DNA of 64,000 nucleotides from Pueribacillus sp041725775 (GTDB lineage: Bacteria > Bacillota > Bacilli > Bacillales > UBA6769), in assembly GCF_041725775.1 (NCBI RefSeq), contig NZ_JBEUEL010000001.1, positions 1 to 64,000 of the forward strand. Direction: 5' to 3'. Of this stretch, positions 51,415-60,605 are shown in pieces. The stretch's first letter is position 1. Every line of letters begins with the position of its first letter. The notes beneath the pieces are model-generated. The model worked only from the letters and a program-made list of their open reading frames with translations. It did not search any database and was not told where the DNA came from. Both the position numbers and the translations under genes were made by a program.

Positions 51415-51558
51415 TTAAATTAACGTCATATAAATATAAAAAATGGCAAGCCATGAAAGTAATACAAAGAGGCCTACGAAAATCGTGCTAATAAAAGTCC
51501 CTTTCAAGTTTTCGTCATAAGAAGCTGTAGTATCTTTTTTGTTATCTGTTCGGTTCAC
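51415..51558 (-). CDS. Small oxidase subunit IIa-like protein
   Basis: A 47-residue protein with a polar N-terminus (NRTDNKKDTTASYDENL) and one membrane helix (KGTFISTIFVGLFVLLSWL). Size, single helix and position ahead of subunit II match the accessory subunit IIa of ba3 oxidases. GTG 51558 follows AGAGGTGAGG. Upstream in-frame sequence is not part of it. Confidence 0.8.
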   Translation of the reverse strand: MNRTDNKKDTTASYDENLKGTFISTIFVGLFVLLSWLAIFYIYMTLI

Positions 51559-51658
51559 AGTCCTCACCTCTTTCACTTGAAGTAAACAACAATTAGCTTG
51601 TACGAGTTTGGTATTTTTATGCATTGCTTTGTCGCATGTTTTAAAAAACGGTATTACA

Positions 51659-52717
51659 CTATAAAAGGTAAAAACCAACACCCATAATGAGGTAAGCGGC
51701 AAGCAGTGTTAGACCTTCAAACCAATTCGTATCACCATCATTTGAAATGGCTACGGTCAAAATAACAGCAAGAACCATCGCAACAAGTTCGGGCAGTGTA
51801 AAGACGAGTGGCATCGAAATCGGCATAAATAAAGAAATGAGTACGAGAAGTGGTGCGACGAACATTGCAATTTGGATTGAGGATCCGATTGCAATTTCGA
51901 CAGCGATATTCATTTTATTTTTATAAGCCATAATGATCGCTGTCGCATGCTCTGCGGCGTTCCCAACGATTGCAACGATAATCACCCCGAGAAACAGCTC
52001 ACTCCAACCGAACGCTTCACCGACCGTTTCAAATGTGGAGACGAGACGTTCTGATACGTAAGCGACAGCGACTGTTGCAAGTACGAGGATCGTGAGCGAT
52101 TTCTTTTTTGACCACTCAGGTTCTACATCATGGCTCGTTTCGTTTTCATCTGATTTTTGCCGATATACTCCACGATGCGTAACGAGGCGAAAAAGTAAAC
52201 CTGCGAGATACAACACAATCATAATGATTGAAATCCAAATGCTTAGTGACAAAGTGTCAGTTTCCGATAATTTTATTGAAAATATTTCGGGAAAAATAAA
52301 GGCGACGATAACGGAGAAGACAAGCAATCCAGAATTATGTCTAGCATCAAAAAAATTAAATTGTTGCCGCTTATATTTCAGTCCACCGACAAAAAACGAT
52401 AAACCAGCAACGAGCAACAAGTTTCCGATGACAGAACCGGTTAAAGAAGCAAGGACGATGCTGATAAGGCCTGATTTTAAGGCGAAAATTGAAATGATTA
52501 ATTCGACTGCATTCCCAAATGTAGCATTTAGCAAACCGCCGATTCGTGGTCCAGTATGCAAGGCGATATTTTCCGTTGCTCGTCCCATGTAAGCTGCGAG
52601 TGCAATAATTGTTAATGCATAAACGATAAACATGAGGACCTCAGACCAACGCAATAAGCTACCGATAACGGACAATGGTACACCGACAGCAATCATAAGG
52701 AAAAAAAGTCGATTCAC
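51659..52717 (-). CDS. Calcium/proton exchanger (CaCA/CAX family)
   Basis: A 352-residue membrane protein with 10-11 helices. The two inverted-repeat alpha motifs are LLNATFGNAVELIISIFAL and VGNAAEHATAIIMAY, each with the GNA-E signature that coordinates Ca2+. It exports Ca2+ in exchange for H+ and may support survival at high pH or ionic strength. GGAGGG precedes GTG 52717, which I prefer over ATG 52744. Transcribed divergently from the his operon. Confidence 0.9.
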   Translation of the reverse strand: MNRLFFLMIAVGVPLSVIGSLLRWSEVLMFIVYALTIIALAAYMGRATENIALHTGPRIGGLLNATFGNAVELIISIFALKSGLISIVLASLTGSVIGNLLLVAGLSFFVGGLKYKRQQFNFFDARHNSGLLVFSVIVAFIFPEIFSIKLSETDTLSLSIWISIIMIVLYLAGLLFRLVTHRGVYRQKSDENETSHDVEPEWSKKKSLTILVLATVAVAYVSERLVSTFETVGEAFGWSELFLGVIIVAIVGNAAEHATAIIMAYKNKMNIAVEIAIGSSIQIAMFVAPLLVLISLFMPISMPLVFTLPELVAMVLAVILTVAISNDGDTNWFEGLTLLAAYLIMGVGFYLL

Positions 52718-52790
52718 AGCCAACCCTCCAAACTTGGATCTCATACAGTTACGTTTGCCCGAAATGACACAATTTTATCCGATGTTTGTG

Positions 52791-52819
52791 TTGACTGTTT
52801 AAACTCATTTCGATAGACT
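52791..52819 (+). promoter_or_regulatory. Putative sigma-A promoter of the his operon
   Basis: TTGACT (52791-52796), 17 bases, TAGACT (52814-52819). The leader of about 60 bases is too short for a T-box, and none is recognisable. Confidence 0.55.
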
Positions 52820-52887
52820 ACAAAGTAAATACTTTATCTTGTTAGCATATTAGCGAACTAAAGGATAGAACGGAGATGAACGGCAAC

Positions 52888-54072
52888 ATGTCTAAACCGC
52901 TAGTGTTTGAAAAACCGCTCGGTATGCGTGATACGCTGCCTGCATTGTATGAAACGAAAAAACGAGTGCGTGTAAAAATGGAAGCACTAATTCAGTCATG
53001 GGGCTATCAATTTATTGAAACACCGACGTTAGAGTACTATGACACGGTCGGTGTTGCATCGGCGATCCCAGAAAAACATTTATTTAAACTGTTAGATCAA
53101 GCTGGAAATCCTCTCGTGTTACGTCCGGACATGACATCCCCGATTGCGCGAGTGGCGGGTTCGAGTTTAAAAAATGTCGCTTATCCACTGAGACTTGCGT
53201 ACGATTCAAACTTATTTCAAGCCCAGCAACATGATGGCGGGAGACCAGCCGAATATGAGCAAATCGGAATTGAGCTTATCGGAGATGGTACACGGAGTGC
53301 AGATGCAGAAGTCATTGCACTGATGATTGCCGTATTAAAAGAAGCAGGATTAACCGATTTTAAAGTCGCCGTCGGGCACGTGCAGTTTATGAATTCGCTT
53401 TTCCTTGATGTCATCGGTAAGGCTGAACGTGCGGAAGTGCTCAGGAAATTTTTGAATGAAAAAAATTACGTCGGTTATCGGGAAAATGTAAGGCAATTGG
53501 ATTTATCATCGATTGATGAACGTCACTTGATGTCATTGCTTCAGTTACGTGGAGAACGAGATGTCATTGCGAGTGCACGTGAACTTACGAGCAAACAAGC
53601 TGCACTCACAGCACTCGATGAGCTCGAGACACTTGCGTCAACACTTGAAGCGTATGGAGTGGCATCAGATGTAACGTTTGATTTGACACTCGTTCGCCAT
53701 ATGAACTATTACACGGGCATCGTGTTTGAAGCGTATGCCGAAGGACTTGGAATGCCGTTAAGTGGCGGTGGTCGTTACGATGAACTACTTGAAAAGTTTA
53801 ATCGCCCAGCTCAAGCGACGGGCTTCGGTATTCGGCTCGATTATTTACTTGATGCGTTAGGTGAAGTTGAGACAGAAGTGCCGATTACGTGTTTACTCTT
53901 TACAAGAGAGCGTCAAACAGAAGCGATTCAAAAAGCGCAACAACTGCGTACTGAAGGCAAACAGGTTGTCTTACAAAATATAGCGGGTGTTGCTGATCTT
54001 GATGCACTGACAGCCCGATTTGAAGATGTTATTCAATGTATCGGCCGAAACGGAGGGAAGGGTGAAGTATGA
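52888..54072 (+). CDS. hisZ: ATP phosphoribosyltransferase regulatory subunit
   Basis: A 394-residue catalytically inactive relative of histidyl-tRNA synthetase: EKPLGMRDTLP, LRPDMTSPIARV and a late GGGRYDEL motif. It pairs with the short HisG to form the regulated first enzyme of histidine synthesis. GGAGATGA before ATG 52888 favours this start over ATG 52876. hisG overlaps its stop (ATGA). Confidence 0.94.
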   Translation: MSKPLVFEKPLGMRDTLPALYETKKRVRVKMEALIQSWGYQFIETPTLEYYDTVGVASAIPEKHLFKLLDQAGNPLVLRPDMTSPIARVAGSSLKNVAYPLRLAYDSNLFQAQQHDGGRPAEYEQIGIELIGDGTRSADAEVIALMIAVLKEAGLTDFKVAVGHVQFMNSLFLDVIGKAERAEVLRKFLNEKNYVGYRENVRQLDLSSIDERHLMSLLQLRGERDVIASARELTSKQAALTALDELETLASTLEAYGVASDVTFDLTLVRHMNYYTGIVFEAYAEGLGMPLSGGGRYDELLEKFNRPAQATGFGIRLDYLLDALGEVETEVPITCLLFTRERQTEAIQKAQQLRTEGKQVVLQNIAGVADLDALTARFEDVIQCIGRNGGKGEV

Positions 54073-54707
54073 AAAAACAACTAACGGTCGCAATGCCGAA
54101 AGGACGGATTTTCGTTGAAGCGGTTGAACTTCTGAAAAAAGCTGGCTATAATCTCCCGCCTGAATTTGATGAATCGCGCAAATTAATTTTAAATATTGAG
54201 CAAGCGGGAATGCGATTTATTTTAGCGAAGCCTGTTGATGTCCCGACGTATGTTGAACATGGGGCAGCTGATGTTGGCATTGCGGGCAAAGACGTGCTTC
54301 TTGAAGAAAACCGTGATATATACGAAGTGCTTGATTTAAAAATAAGCGAATGTTATTTAGCTGTTGCTGGACTTCCAGATGCGAAAAAACGTGTGGCACG
54401 AAAAGTCGCAACGAAATATCCACGAATTGCGTCGAACTATTTTCGCGAACAAGGCGAACAAGTTGAAATCGTAAAATTAAATGGTTCGATTGAGCTTGCC
54501 CCATTGATTGGTTTGGCAGACCGCATCGTTGATATCGTGTCAACCGGTCGTACGTTAAAAGAAAATGGGCTCGTCGAATTTGAAAAGATGATGCCAATTA
54601 CGTCAAGATTAATCGTAAACCCAGCAAGCTATCGTTTAAAAGATCAGCTTATTGATGAGATGGTGAACAAATTATCAGTTGTTATTGAAGGGGGGCAATC
54701 AGAGTGA
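54069..54707 (+). CDS. hisG: ATP phosphoribosyltransferase, short form
   Basis: A 212-residue catalytic subunit of the short type, lacking the C-terminal regulatory domain and therefore needing HisZ. VAMPKGRIF and the PRPP loop region DIVSTGRTLKENGL are present. It joins ATP and PRPP to start histidine synthesis. Overlaps both neighbours by four bases. Confidence 0.96.
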   Translation: MKKQLTVAMPKGRIFVEAVELLKKAGYNLPPEFDESRKLILNIEQAGMRFILAKPVDVPTYVEHGAADVGIAGKDVLLEENRDIYEVLDLKISECYLAVAGLPDAKKRVARKVATKYPRIASNYFREQGEQVEIVKLNGSIELAPLIGLADRIVDIVSTGRTLKENGLVEFEKMMPITSRLIVNPASYRLKDQLIDEMVNKLSVVIEGGQSE

Positions 54708-55981
54708 GACGAATCGAAAAACGAGAAGATTTTAAAAAAATGCAGCGTTCGATCGAACATGGGACAGATGAACAGCTTGCGACTGTGCAATCGATCATTA
54801 AACAAGTAAGAACGTTTGGAGATCAGGCGTTGTATGAATTAACGGAAAAACTTGATCGTGTCGTTTTGTCAAAATTAAGAGTAAGTGAGAGAGCCATTAA
54901 CGAGGCATATGAGCAAATCGATTCGGACATGCTTGCGATCATTCGCGAGGCAGCAGAAAACATCCGATTTTATCACGAGCAACAAAAGCGACAATCGTGG
55001 TTTGTTACGAAAGAGGACGGCACAGTTCTCGGACAAAAAATAACTCCGCTTGATGCCGTTGGCGTGTACGTTCCAGGCGGTACGGCGGCTTATCCATCGT
55101 CTGTCCTTATGGGTGTCATTCCCGCAAAAGTGGCAGGTGTAAAACGGATCGTGTTAATTTCACCGCCACAATCTGACGGGTCACTGCCCGCTGGAGTGCT
55201 CGTCGCAGCAAAAGAAAGTGGTGTCGAAGAAATTTATAAAGTTGGCGGTGCACAAGCAATTGCTGCTCTAGCGTACGGAACAGAAACGATTCAACGTGTC
55301 GATAAAATTGTTGGCCCTGGTAATATTTTTGTTGCGCTTGCAAAACGAGAAGTGTTCGGTGTCGTCGGCATTGATATGCTTGCAGGTCCGAGTGAAATCG
55401 TCGTGCTTGCAGATGAACATGCAAATCCGCGTTACATTGCGAGTGACTTGTTATCACAAGCCGAACATGATCCGCGTTCTTCAGCTGTTCTCGTTACAAC
55501 GTCTGAAACGGTTGCAGAAGAAACGAGAAGAGAAGTTAAAAAACAGCTTGAATCATTACCGAGAAAGAACATTGCTCAACTTGCTATCCGCGACTACGGT
55601 GCCGTTTACGTTGCAAGCAGTTTAGAAGAAGCGGTCGATGTAGTAAATGAGCTCGCTCCAGAGCATTTAGAAGTGATGGTTGAAGAACCGTTTTCTTTAC
55701 TTTCAAGTATTCGTCATGCAGGTGCAATTTTCCTTGGCGAACATAGTTCAGAGCCTGTCGGTGATTACTTTGCAGGTACGAATCATGTCTTGCCGACGAA
55801 CGGAACAGCTCGATTTTCTAATCCGTTAAGCGTCGATGATTTCGTGAAAAAATCGAGTATCGTTTCGTATAGTAAACGAGCCATTAATGAAAATGCAAGT
55901 AAAATAGCAGCTTTTGCAAGATTGGAAGGGTTAGATGCTCACGCAATAGCAGTGGAAGCGAGATTGGGGGAGAAGAAATGA
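54704..55981 (+). CDS. hisD: Histidinol dehydrogenase
   Basis: A 425-residue zinc enzyme oxidising histidinol to histidine in two NAD+ steps. Motifs: GVYVPGGTAAYPSSVLM, VGPGNIFVALAKREVFG, AEHDPRSSA (zinc and substrate histidine region), APEHLEVM and GTNHVLPT. GTG 54704 overlaps hisG. Confidence 0.96.
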   Translation: MRRIEKREDFKKMQRSIEHGTDEQLATVQSIIKQVRTFGDQALYELTEKLDRVVLSKLRVSERAINEAYEQIDSDMLAIIREAAENIRFYHEQQKRQSWFVTKEDGTVLGQKITPLDAVGVYVPGGTAAYPSSVLMGVIPAKVAGVKRIVLISPPQSDGSLPAGVLVAAKESGVEEIYKVGGAQAIAALAYGTETIQRVDKIVGPGNIFVALAKREVFGVVGIDMLAGPSEIVVLADEHANPRYIASDLLSQAEHDPRSSAVLVTTSETVAEETRREVKKQLESLPRKNIAQLAIRDYGAVYVASSLEEAVDVVNELAPEHLEVMVEEPFSLLSSIRHAGAIFLGEHSSEPVGDYFAGTNHVLPTNGTARFSNPLSVDDFVKKSSIVSYSKRAINENASKIAAFARLEGLDAHAIAVEARLGEKK

Positions 55982-56565
55982 GTCGAGAAGCAACCGTTAC
56001 GAGAGAAACGAAAGAAACGCAAATCACGCTTTTAATCAATTTAGATGGTGATGGAAGCGGTGACTTGCAGACACCTGTTCCGTTTATGACCCATATGCTT
56101 GATGCGTTTCGGAAACACGGACAGTTTAATTTAGACGTGAATGCATCGGGCGATGTTGAAATTGATGCTCATCATACGACAGAAGATCTCGGTATTTGTC
56201 TCGGACAAGCGTTCCATAAGGCGCTCGGAAATAAGTATGGAATTAAGCGTTTTGGGAATGCATTTGTGCCGATGGATGATGCGCTTGCCCAAGTTGTAGT
56301 TGATTTAAGCGATCGCCCGCACGTAGAATTTCGCGGGAGCTTGCCAACCAATCGAGTCGGTTCTTTTGATACGGAACTCGTCCATGAATTTTTATGGAAG
56401 CTAGCCCTTGAAGCACGGATGAATTTACACGTCATCATTCATTATGGGATGAATACACATCATATGATTGAAGCCGTTTTTAAAGCGCTCGGAAGAGCAT
56501 TGCACGAAGCCGTATCGATTGACCCAAAAGTAAAAGGGATCCCATCAACGAAAGGAAAATTATAG
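55978..56565 (+). CDS. hisB: Imidazoleglycerol-phosphate dehydratase
   Basis: A 195-residue monofunctional dehydratase. Metal-binding histidines lie in FMTHMLDAFRKHG, DAHHTTEDLGI and the second repeat NTHHMIEAVFKALG. Starts within hisD (ATGA overlap). Unlike in other Bacilli the next gene is not hisH. Confidence 0.95.
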   Translation: MSREATVTRETKETQITLLINLDGDGSGDLQTPVPFMTHMLDAFRKHGQFNLDVNASGDVEIDAHHTTEDLGICLGQAFHKALGNKYGIKRFGNAFVPMDDALAQVVVDLSDRPHVEFRGSLPTNRVGSFDTELVHEFLWKLALEARMNLHVIIHYGMNTHHMIEAVFKALGRALHEAVSIDPKVKGIPSTKGKL

Positions 56566-56650
56566 GACGAGTTCATATGTTGTGGAATTGAAATGGACAT
56601 AACGGAAAGATCTTTCCTGCTTAAGTAAATCTGAAACAGAGGTGGAGAGT
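56566..56650 (+). other. Junction where hisH is expected but absent
   Basis: Only about 85 bases separate hisB and hisA, with no trace in either strand of a HisH start (glutaminase class I, GMGNL type) or its catalytic Cys-His-Glu motifs. The other his genes overlap or abut, so this looser junction looks like a deletion scar. Confidence 0.7.
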
Positions 56651-57379
56651 GTGACTTTTACAATTTATCCAGCCATTGACATTCGTGGAGGAAAATGTGT
56701 ACGTCTCTTTCAAGGTGACTATAATCAGGAGACCGTATACGGTGATTCCCCACTTGCGATGGCTGAGAAATTTCAGTCTGAAGGGGCGACTTGGATTCAC
56801 CTCGTTGACCTCGATGGAGCGAAAGAAAGAAAACGTGTAAATGATGCTCACGTTATACAAATTGCGAAAGAGTTAGATGTGAACGTTCAAGTCGGTGGAG
56901 GCATCCGCACAGAAGATGATGTTCATTACTATTTAGAAAACGGTGTTAATCGGATTATTTTAGGGAGTAGTGCCATTCAAAATCCTAATTTCGTAAAAAA
57001 AATGTTAAAGTTCCACGGTGATAAAATTGCGGTCGGTATCGATGCGCGCCACGGTTATGTCGCTGTCGATGGCTGGCTTGAAACGTCAGAGATTAAAGCA
57101 GTTGATTTAGCGCAGGAGCTCGTTGAGCACGGGGCAGAAATTTTTATTTTTACCGATATTTCAAAAGACGGAACGCTAACGGGTCCAAACGTAAAAGCGA
57201 TTGCAGACATGGCTGAAGCCACTGGCAAGCAAGTCATCGCTTCGGGCGGTGTGAGTAAATTAGAAGATTTTGATGACCTTTTACAAGAACAGAAAAAAGG
57301 AATCGAAGGCGCGATTGTAGGAAAAGCACTTTATACGAAGCAATTTACGTTGCAAGATGCGCTGAGAAAGGTGAAATGA
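56651..57379 (+). CDS. hisA: ProFAR isomerase
   Basis: A 242-residue (beta-alpha)8 barrel: IYPAIDIRGGKCVRL with the general base Asp, VGGGIR phosphate loop, and FTDISKDGTLTGPN with the second catalytic Asp. It opens the ribose ring of ProFAR to PRFAR. GTG 56651, with GGTGGAG upstream, matches the usual N-terminus; GTG 56642 is an alternative. Ends in ATGA overlap with hisF. Confidence 0.95.
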   Translation: MTFTIYPAIDIRGGKCVRLFQGDYNQETVYGDSPLAMAEKFQSEGATWIHLVDLDGAKERKRVNDAHVIQIAKELDVNVQVGGGIRTEDDVHYYLENGVNRIILGSSAIQNPNFVKKMLKFHGDKIAVGIDARHGYVAVDGWLETSEIKAVDLAQELVEHGAEIFIFTDISKDGTLTGPNVKAIADMAEATGKQVIASGGVSKLEDFDDLLQEQKKGIEGAIVGKALYTKQFTLQDALRKVK

Positions 57380-57381
57380 GC

Positions 57382-58137
57382 ATGCTGAAAAAAATTATTC
57401 CTTGTCTTGATATAAAAGACGGACGTGTCGTGAAAGGTGTCCAGTTTGTCAACCTTCGCGATGCCGGTGACCCAGTTGAACTTGCAGCACATTATGAAAA
57501 AGAAGGTGCGGATGAGCTCGTTTTCCTAGATATAGCAGCGACGAATGAAGGACGTGAAACGATGCTTGACGTCGTTCGAGAAGTGGCTGAGCAAATTTCG
57601 ATTCCTTTCACGGTCGGTGGCGGTATTCGTACGGTTGAAGCGATGAAAGCTGTTATTGATGCAGGGGCTGATAAAGTTTCGATCGGCTCAGCTGCGATGA
57701 GCCATCCAGCGCTCATTCGTGAAGGTGCAAACGTGATCGGTTCCGAGAGGCTTGTTATTGCCATTGATGGAAAATATGTTCATGACGCAAACACTTGGCG
57801 AGTCTTTATTCATGGCGGAAAGACAAGTACAGAAAAATCTGTCGTGGATTGGGCGAAAGAAGTCGTTTCACTAGGTGCAGGAGAAATTTTACTCACAAGT
57901 ATGGATCGTGACGGTGAAAAACGAGGGTACGATTTAGATATGACGAAGGCTGTGACAGATGCTGTTCACGTACCAGTGACAGCTTCTGGTGGAGCAGGAA
58001 CGATTGAACATTTTTATGACGCGTTTACGCTCGCGAATGCGACAGGTGCTTTGGCAGCGTCTATTTTTCATTTTAAAGAAACATCAATATCCGCAGTTAA
58101 AGAGGCGTTAAAAAAGAGAGGAGTTCCGCTATCATGA
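57382..58137 (+). CDS. hisF: Imidazole glycerol phosphate synthase, cyclase subunit
   Basis: A 251-residue barrel with catalytic Asp in IPCLDIKDGRVVKG and in TSMDRDGEKRGYDLD, plus TVGGGIRTVE and ASGGAGTIEHF phosphate loops. HisF makes imidazole glycerol phosphate and AICAR, normally with ammonia channelled from glutamine by HisH. AGGTGA spacing favours ATG 57382, while ATG 57376 overlaps the hisA stop. No HisH partner is encoded in the operon. Confidence 0.95.
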   Translation: MLKKIIPCLDIKDGRVVKGVQFVNLRDAGDPVELAAHYEKEGADELVFLDIAATNEGRETMLDVVREVAEQISIPFTVGGGIRTVEAMKAVIDAGADKVSIGSAAMSHPALIREGANVIGSERLVIAIDGKYVHDANTWRVFIHGGKTSTEKSVVDWAKEVVSLGAGEILLTSMDRDGEKRGYDLDMTKAVTDAVHVPVTASGGAGTIEHFYDAFTLANATGALAASIFHFKETSISAVKEALKKRGVPLS

Positions 58138-58754
58138 TGGATGTAAAATTCGATGAACACGGATTAATTCCTGCTGTTGTTCAAGATGTTGTCAGCAAAG
58201 AAGTCCTAATGGTTGCATATATGAATGAAGAAGCACTCCAAAAATCAATTGAGACGAAGCAAACATGGTTTTACAGCCGTTCGCGAAATGAACTGTGGCA
58301 TAAGGGTGCAACTTCCGGAAACAAACAAGATATCGAAGACATCCGCTACGATTGTGATAAAGATACGTTGCTCGTTCTCGTCTCTCCGCATGGACCTGCC
58401 TGCCATGAAGGTACGTATTCATGTTTTCGCACTGCCGAAACGGACAAAGAGCGTGAACGAAGTTCAGATCGATTTGCCATTATAAATGAATTAGAGTCGA
58501 TTATCGCAAAGCGAGAAGCGGAAATGCCCGAAGGTGCGTATACGACGTATTTGTTTGGAAAAGGCGTCGATAAAATTTTAAAAAAAGTAGGCGAAGAAGC
58601 GACAGAAGTTGTTATTGCAGCTAAAAATCGTAATCATGACGAACTAAAATGGGAAGTGGCTGATCTCATTTATCATGTGCTCGTCCTTTTAAGAGAACAA
58701 AAATTACCATTAGACGATGTGTTGGCTGTGCTGGAAGAGCGTCACCGAAAATAA
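58134..58754 (+). CDS. hisI: Bifunctional PRA-CH / PRA-PH (HisIE)
   Basis: A 206-residue fusion. Residues 1 to about 110 are phosphoribosyl-AMP cyclohydrolase (TWFYSRSRNELWHKGATSGN, DCDKDTLLV, zinc ligands in GPACHEGTYSC). Residues about 115-206 are phosphoribosyl-ATP pyrophosphohydrolase (KKVGEEATEVVIAAK, ADLIYHVLVLL). It carries out steps 2 and 3 of histidine synthesis. The start overlaps hisF. Last gene of the operon. Confidence 0.95.
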   Translation: MMDVKFDEHGLIPAVVQDVVSKEVLMVAYMNEEALQKSIETKQTWFYSRSRNELWHKGATSGNKQDIEDIRYDCDKDTLLVLVSPHGPACHEGTYSCFRTAETDKERERSSDRFAIINELESIIAKREAEMPEGAYTTYLFGKGVDKILKKVGEEATEVVIAAKNRNHDELKWEVADLIYHVLVLLREQKLPLDDVLAVLEERHRK

Positions 58755-58841
58755 AACAGTATTGCCTAAAATTTCAAAAAATGGTGGTAAATACGGTTAT
58801 GTTTCACATAGGATGTGTGTTATACTTGACCACGTGTTACC

Positions 58842-58872
58842 CGTCCGTTAAACACGATTGTCTAAACGGACG
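58842..58872 (+). other. Inverted repeat in the yvcD leader
   Basis: CGTCCGTT (58842-58849) and AACGGACG (58865-58872) are exact complements with a 15-base spacer. No T run follows, so it is not a simple terminator for the his operon. It may be a protein or RNA regulatory element in front of yvcD. Confidence 0.4.
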
Positions 58873-58953
58873 CTAGATAATTGAAGCAGCTAGCAAGTAT
58901 TCCTTACTGGTTGCTTACATCGTTAGCTTAAACATTTGGAGGGCCTTTACGGC

Positions 58954-60531
58954 ATGAATAAACAGAGAAATGAGCGTGGCCGCTTAATTCCTTTTACACA
59001 AAATGCGGAATACTTTTTTCAGCGCGCGTTAACTCATTACCATCAAAATAACCTATATAAAGCAAAAAAATTTTTATTGCGAGCGATCAAAATTGACAAT
59101 GGAGAGCCTTCTTACATTTGTCAGCTTGCTGCAGTGTTAGCCGAAATGGGTGAATTTGCAGAGTCGAATGAATGGCTCTATTATGTTCTAAATGAAGTTG
59201 ATCCAACGCTAACCGAGTGCTATTTCTTTTTAGCAAACAATTATGCTTATCTTGGACAATTTGAAAAAGCAGAAGAAGAAGCGCTTTATTATTTAGAACT
59301 TGATCCCGAAGGAGATTTCGTAGAAGAAGCCGAAGATTTATTGTATTTTATCGGTTCGGAAATTCCGAAAGACTTTCAAGAGAATGCTATCATTCGTCAA
59401 CATACAGAAGCTAAAAAGAAAATGGAAGAGGGTCAATTTTCTGAGGCGATTGAACTCTTCTTAATCATGATTCGAGAACATCCGAAATTTTGGGCAGCTT
59501 ATAACAATTTAGCGCTTGCTTATTTTTATGCGAACGAAAAGCAATTAGCATTGTCCACTCTCGAGCTCGTATTAACGAAAAATCCAGGGAATTTGCATGC
59601 CCTTTGCAACTTAGCGTTATTTTATCGTTTTCTCGGATTCATTGATAAAAGTAAGCATGTCATTGAACGACTTAAAAAAGTTTATCCGATTCATGAAGAC
59701 CATCGTTATAAGCTCGGAAGTACGTTTTCACTCCTTCATGAGCATGAATTTGCGTACAAGTGGCTATCCTCCCTCGATCGAACCCGATTAACCGATGATC
59801 TTCCCTATTATCATTGGCTTGCGGTTGCCGCATTCATGACAGACCGACTAAGTGTTGCGAAATTTGCTTGGCAACATGTTGAACGTATCGATCCTGAAGG
59901 GGAAGTTGCACCGTACTATTTGGAAAAGCTTGAAGAAGGATCTTTAATGCAAAGAAACGTTGATTATCATTATCGTGTTCCAGAAGAAAAGTCGTACTTC
60001 ACTCTTTTAACGGAGGAACTAAAAGAAGATGAACGTTCCAAATTATTACACCTGTATATTTTAAGGAAAAACTTTAATGAAAAAGGTTATGAAGCTTTAA
60101 TGAAGTTTTGCAATGCGCCATTAGAAGCATTGTATTTAAAAGAACTCGCGGCATATGTCATGCTTAAGCAAGCTCCTCAACTTCCTGTCATGATAAAACA
60201 TGAAGGATTGGAAATGATATATAATGACGAGTCACAATTGCCGAAGTCGATTACGACTGGTGTGCGTGTTGTTGAACGTCTTCAACGAATGCTACAACCG
60301 GGTCAGTTGAACGATATCATTTATCGATTATGGTCAAAGCTATTTAAATATGCATATTCTAACGAAATGTTATTTACGAATGATAAAGGATGGGCAGCAG
60401 CAGTTGAGTATGTTGCGGGTCAAGAAAGTGAACGTACAACGCAAAAAGCGATAGCTGAAAAATATCAAGTTTCTACCGCAACAGTAAGTTATTATATAAA
60501 AAAGGTAAAAACGATCTTAGAACAATCGTGA
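58954..60531 (+). CDS. yvcD: TPR-repeat protein YvcD with C-terminal helix-turn-helix
   Basis: A 525-residue cytoplasmic protein. From about residue 20 to 280 it has tetratricopeptide-like helical pairs (AEYFFQRALTHYHQNN, ECYFFLANNYAYLGQFEKAEEEALYYLEL, AAYNNLALAYFYANEKQLAL). The final 25 residues (TTQKAIAEKYQVSTATVSYYIKKVK) form a helix-turn-helix. The combination suggests a regulator or scaffold, but its role is unknown. GGAGGG lies about 10 bases before ATG 58954. Position between hisI and trxB is conserved in Bacillus. Confidence 0.88.
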   Translation: MNKQRNERGRLIPFTQNAEYFFQRALTHYHQNNLYKAKKFLLRAIKIDNGEPSYICQLAAVLAEMGEFAESNEWLYYVLNEVDPTLTECYFFLANNYAYLGQFEKAEEEALYYLELDPEGDFVEEAEDLLYFIGSEIPKDFQENAIIRQHTEAKKKMEEGQFSEAIELFLIMIREHPKFWAAYNNLALAYFYANEKQLALSTLELVLTKNPGNLHALCNLALFYRFLGFIDKSKHVIERLKKVYPIHEDHRYKLGSTFSLLHEHEFAYKWLSSLDRTRLTDDLPYYHWLAVAAFMTDRLSVAKFAWQHVERIDPEGEVAPYYLEKLEEGSLMQRNVDYHYRVPEEKSYFTLLTEELKEDERSKLLHLYILRKNFNEKGYEALMKFCNAPLEALYLKELAAYVMLKQAPQLPVMIKHEGLEMIYNDESQLPKSITTGVRVVERLQRMLQPGQLNDIIYRLWSKLFKYAYSNEMLFTNDKGWAAAVEYVAGQESERTTQKAIAEKYQVSTATVSYYIKKVKTILEQS

Positions 60532-60605
60532 GCAAATAAATAGACTTGTGAAAGACCATTTTATACGATAAAGGTAGTATTGACGTGTTGAGGGAGTGAG
60601 ATGAA

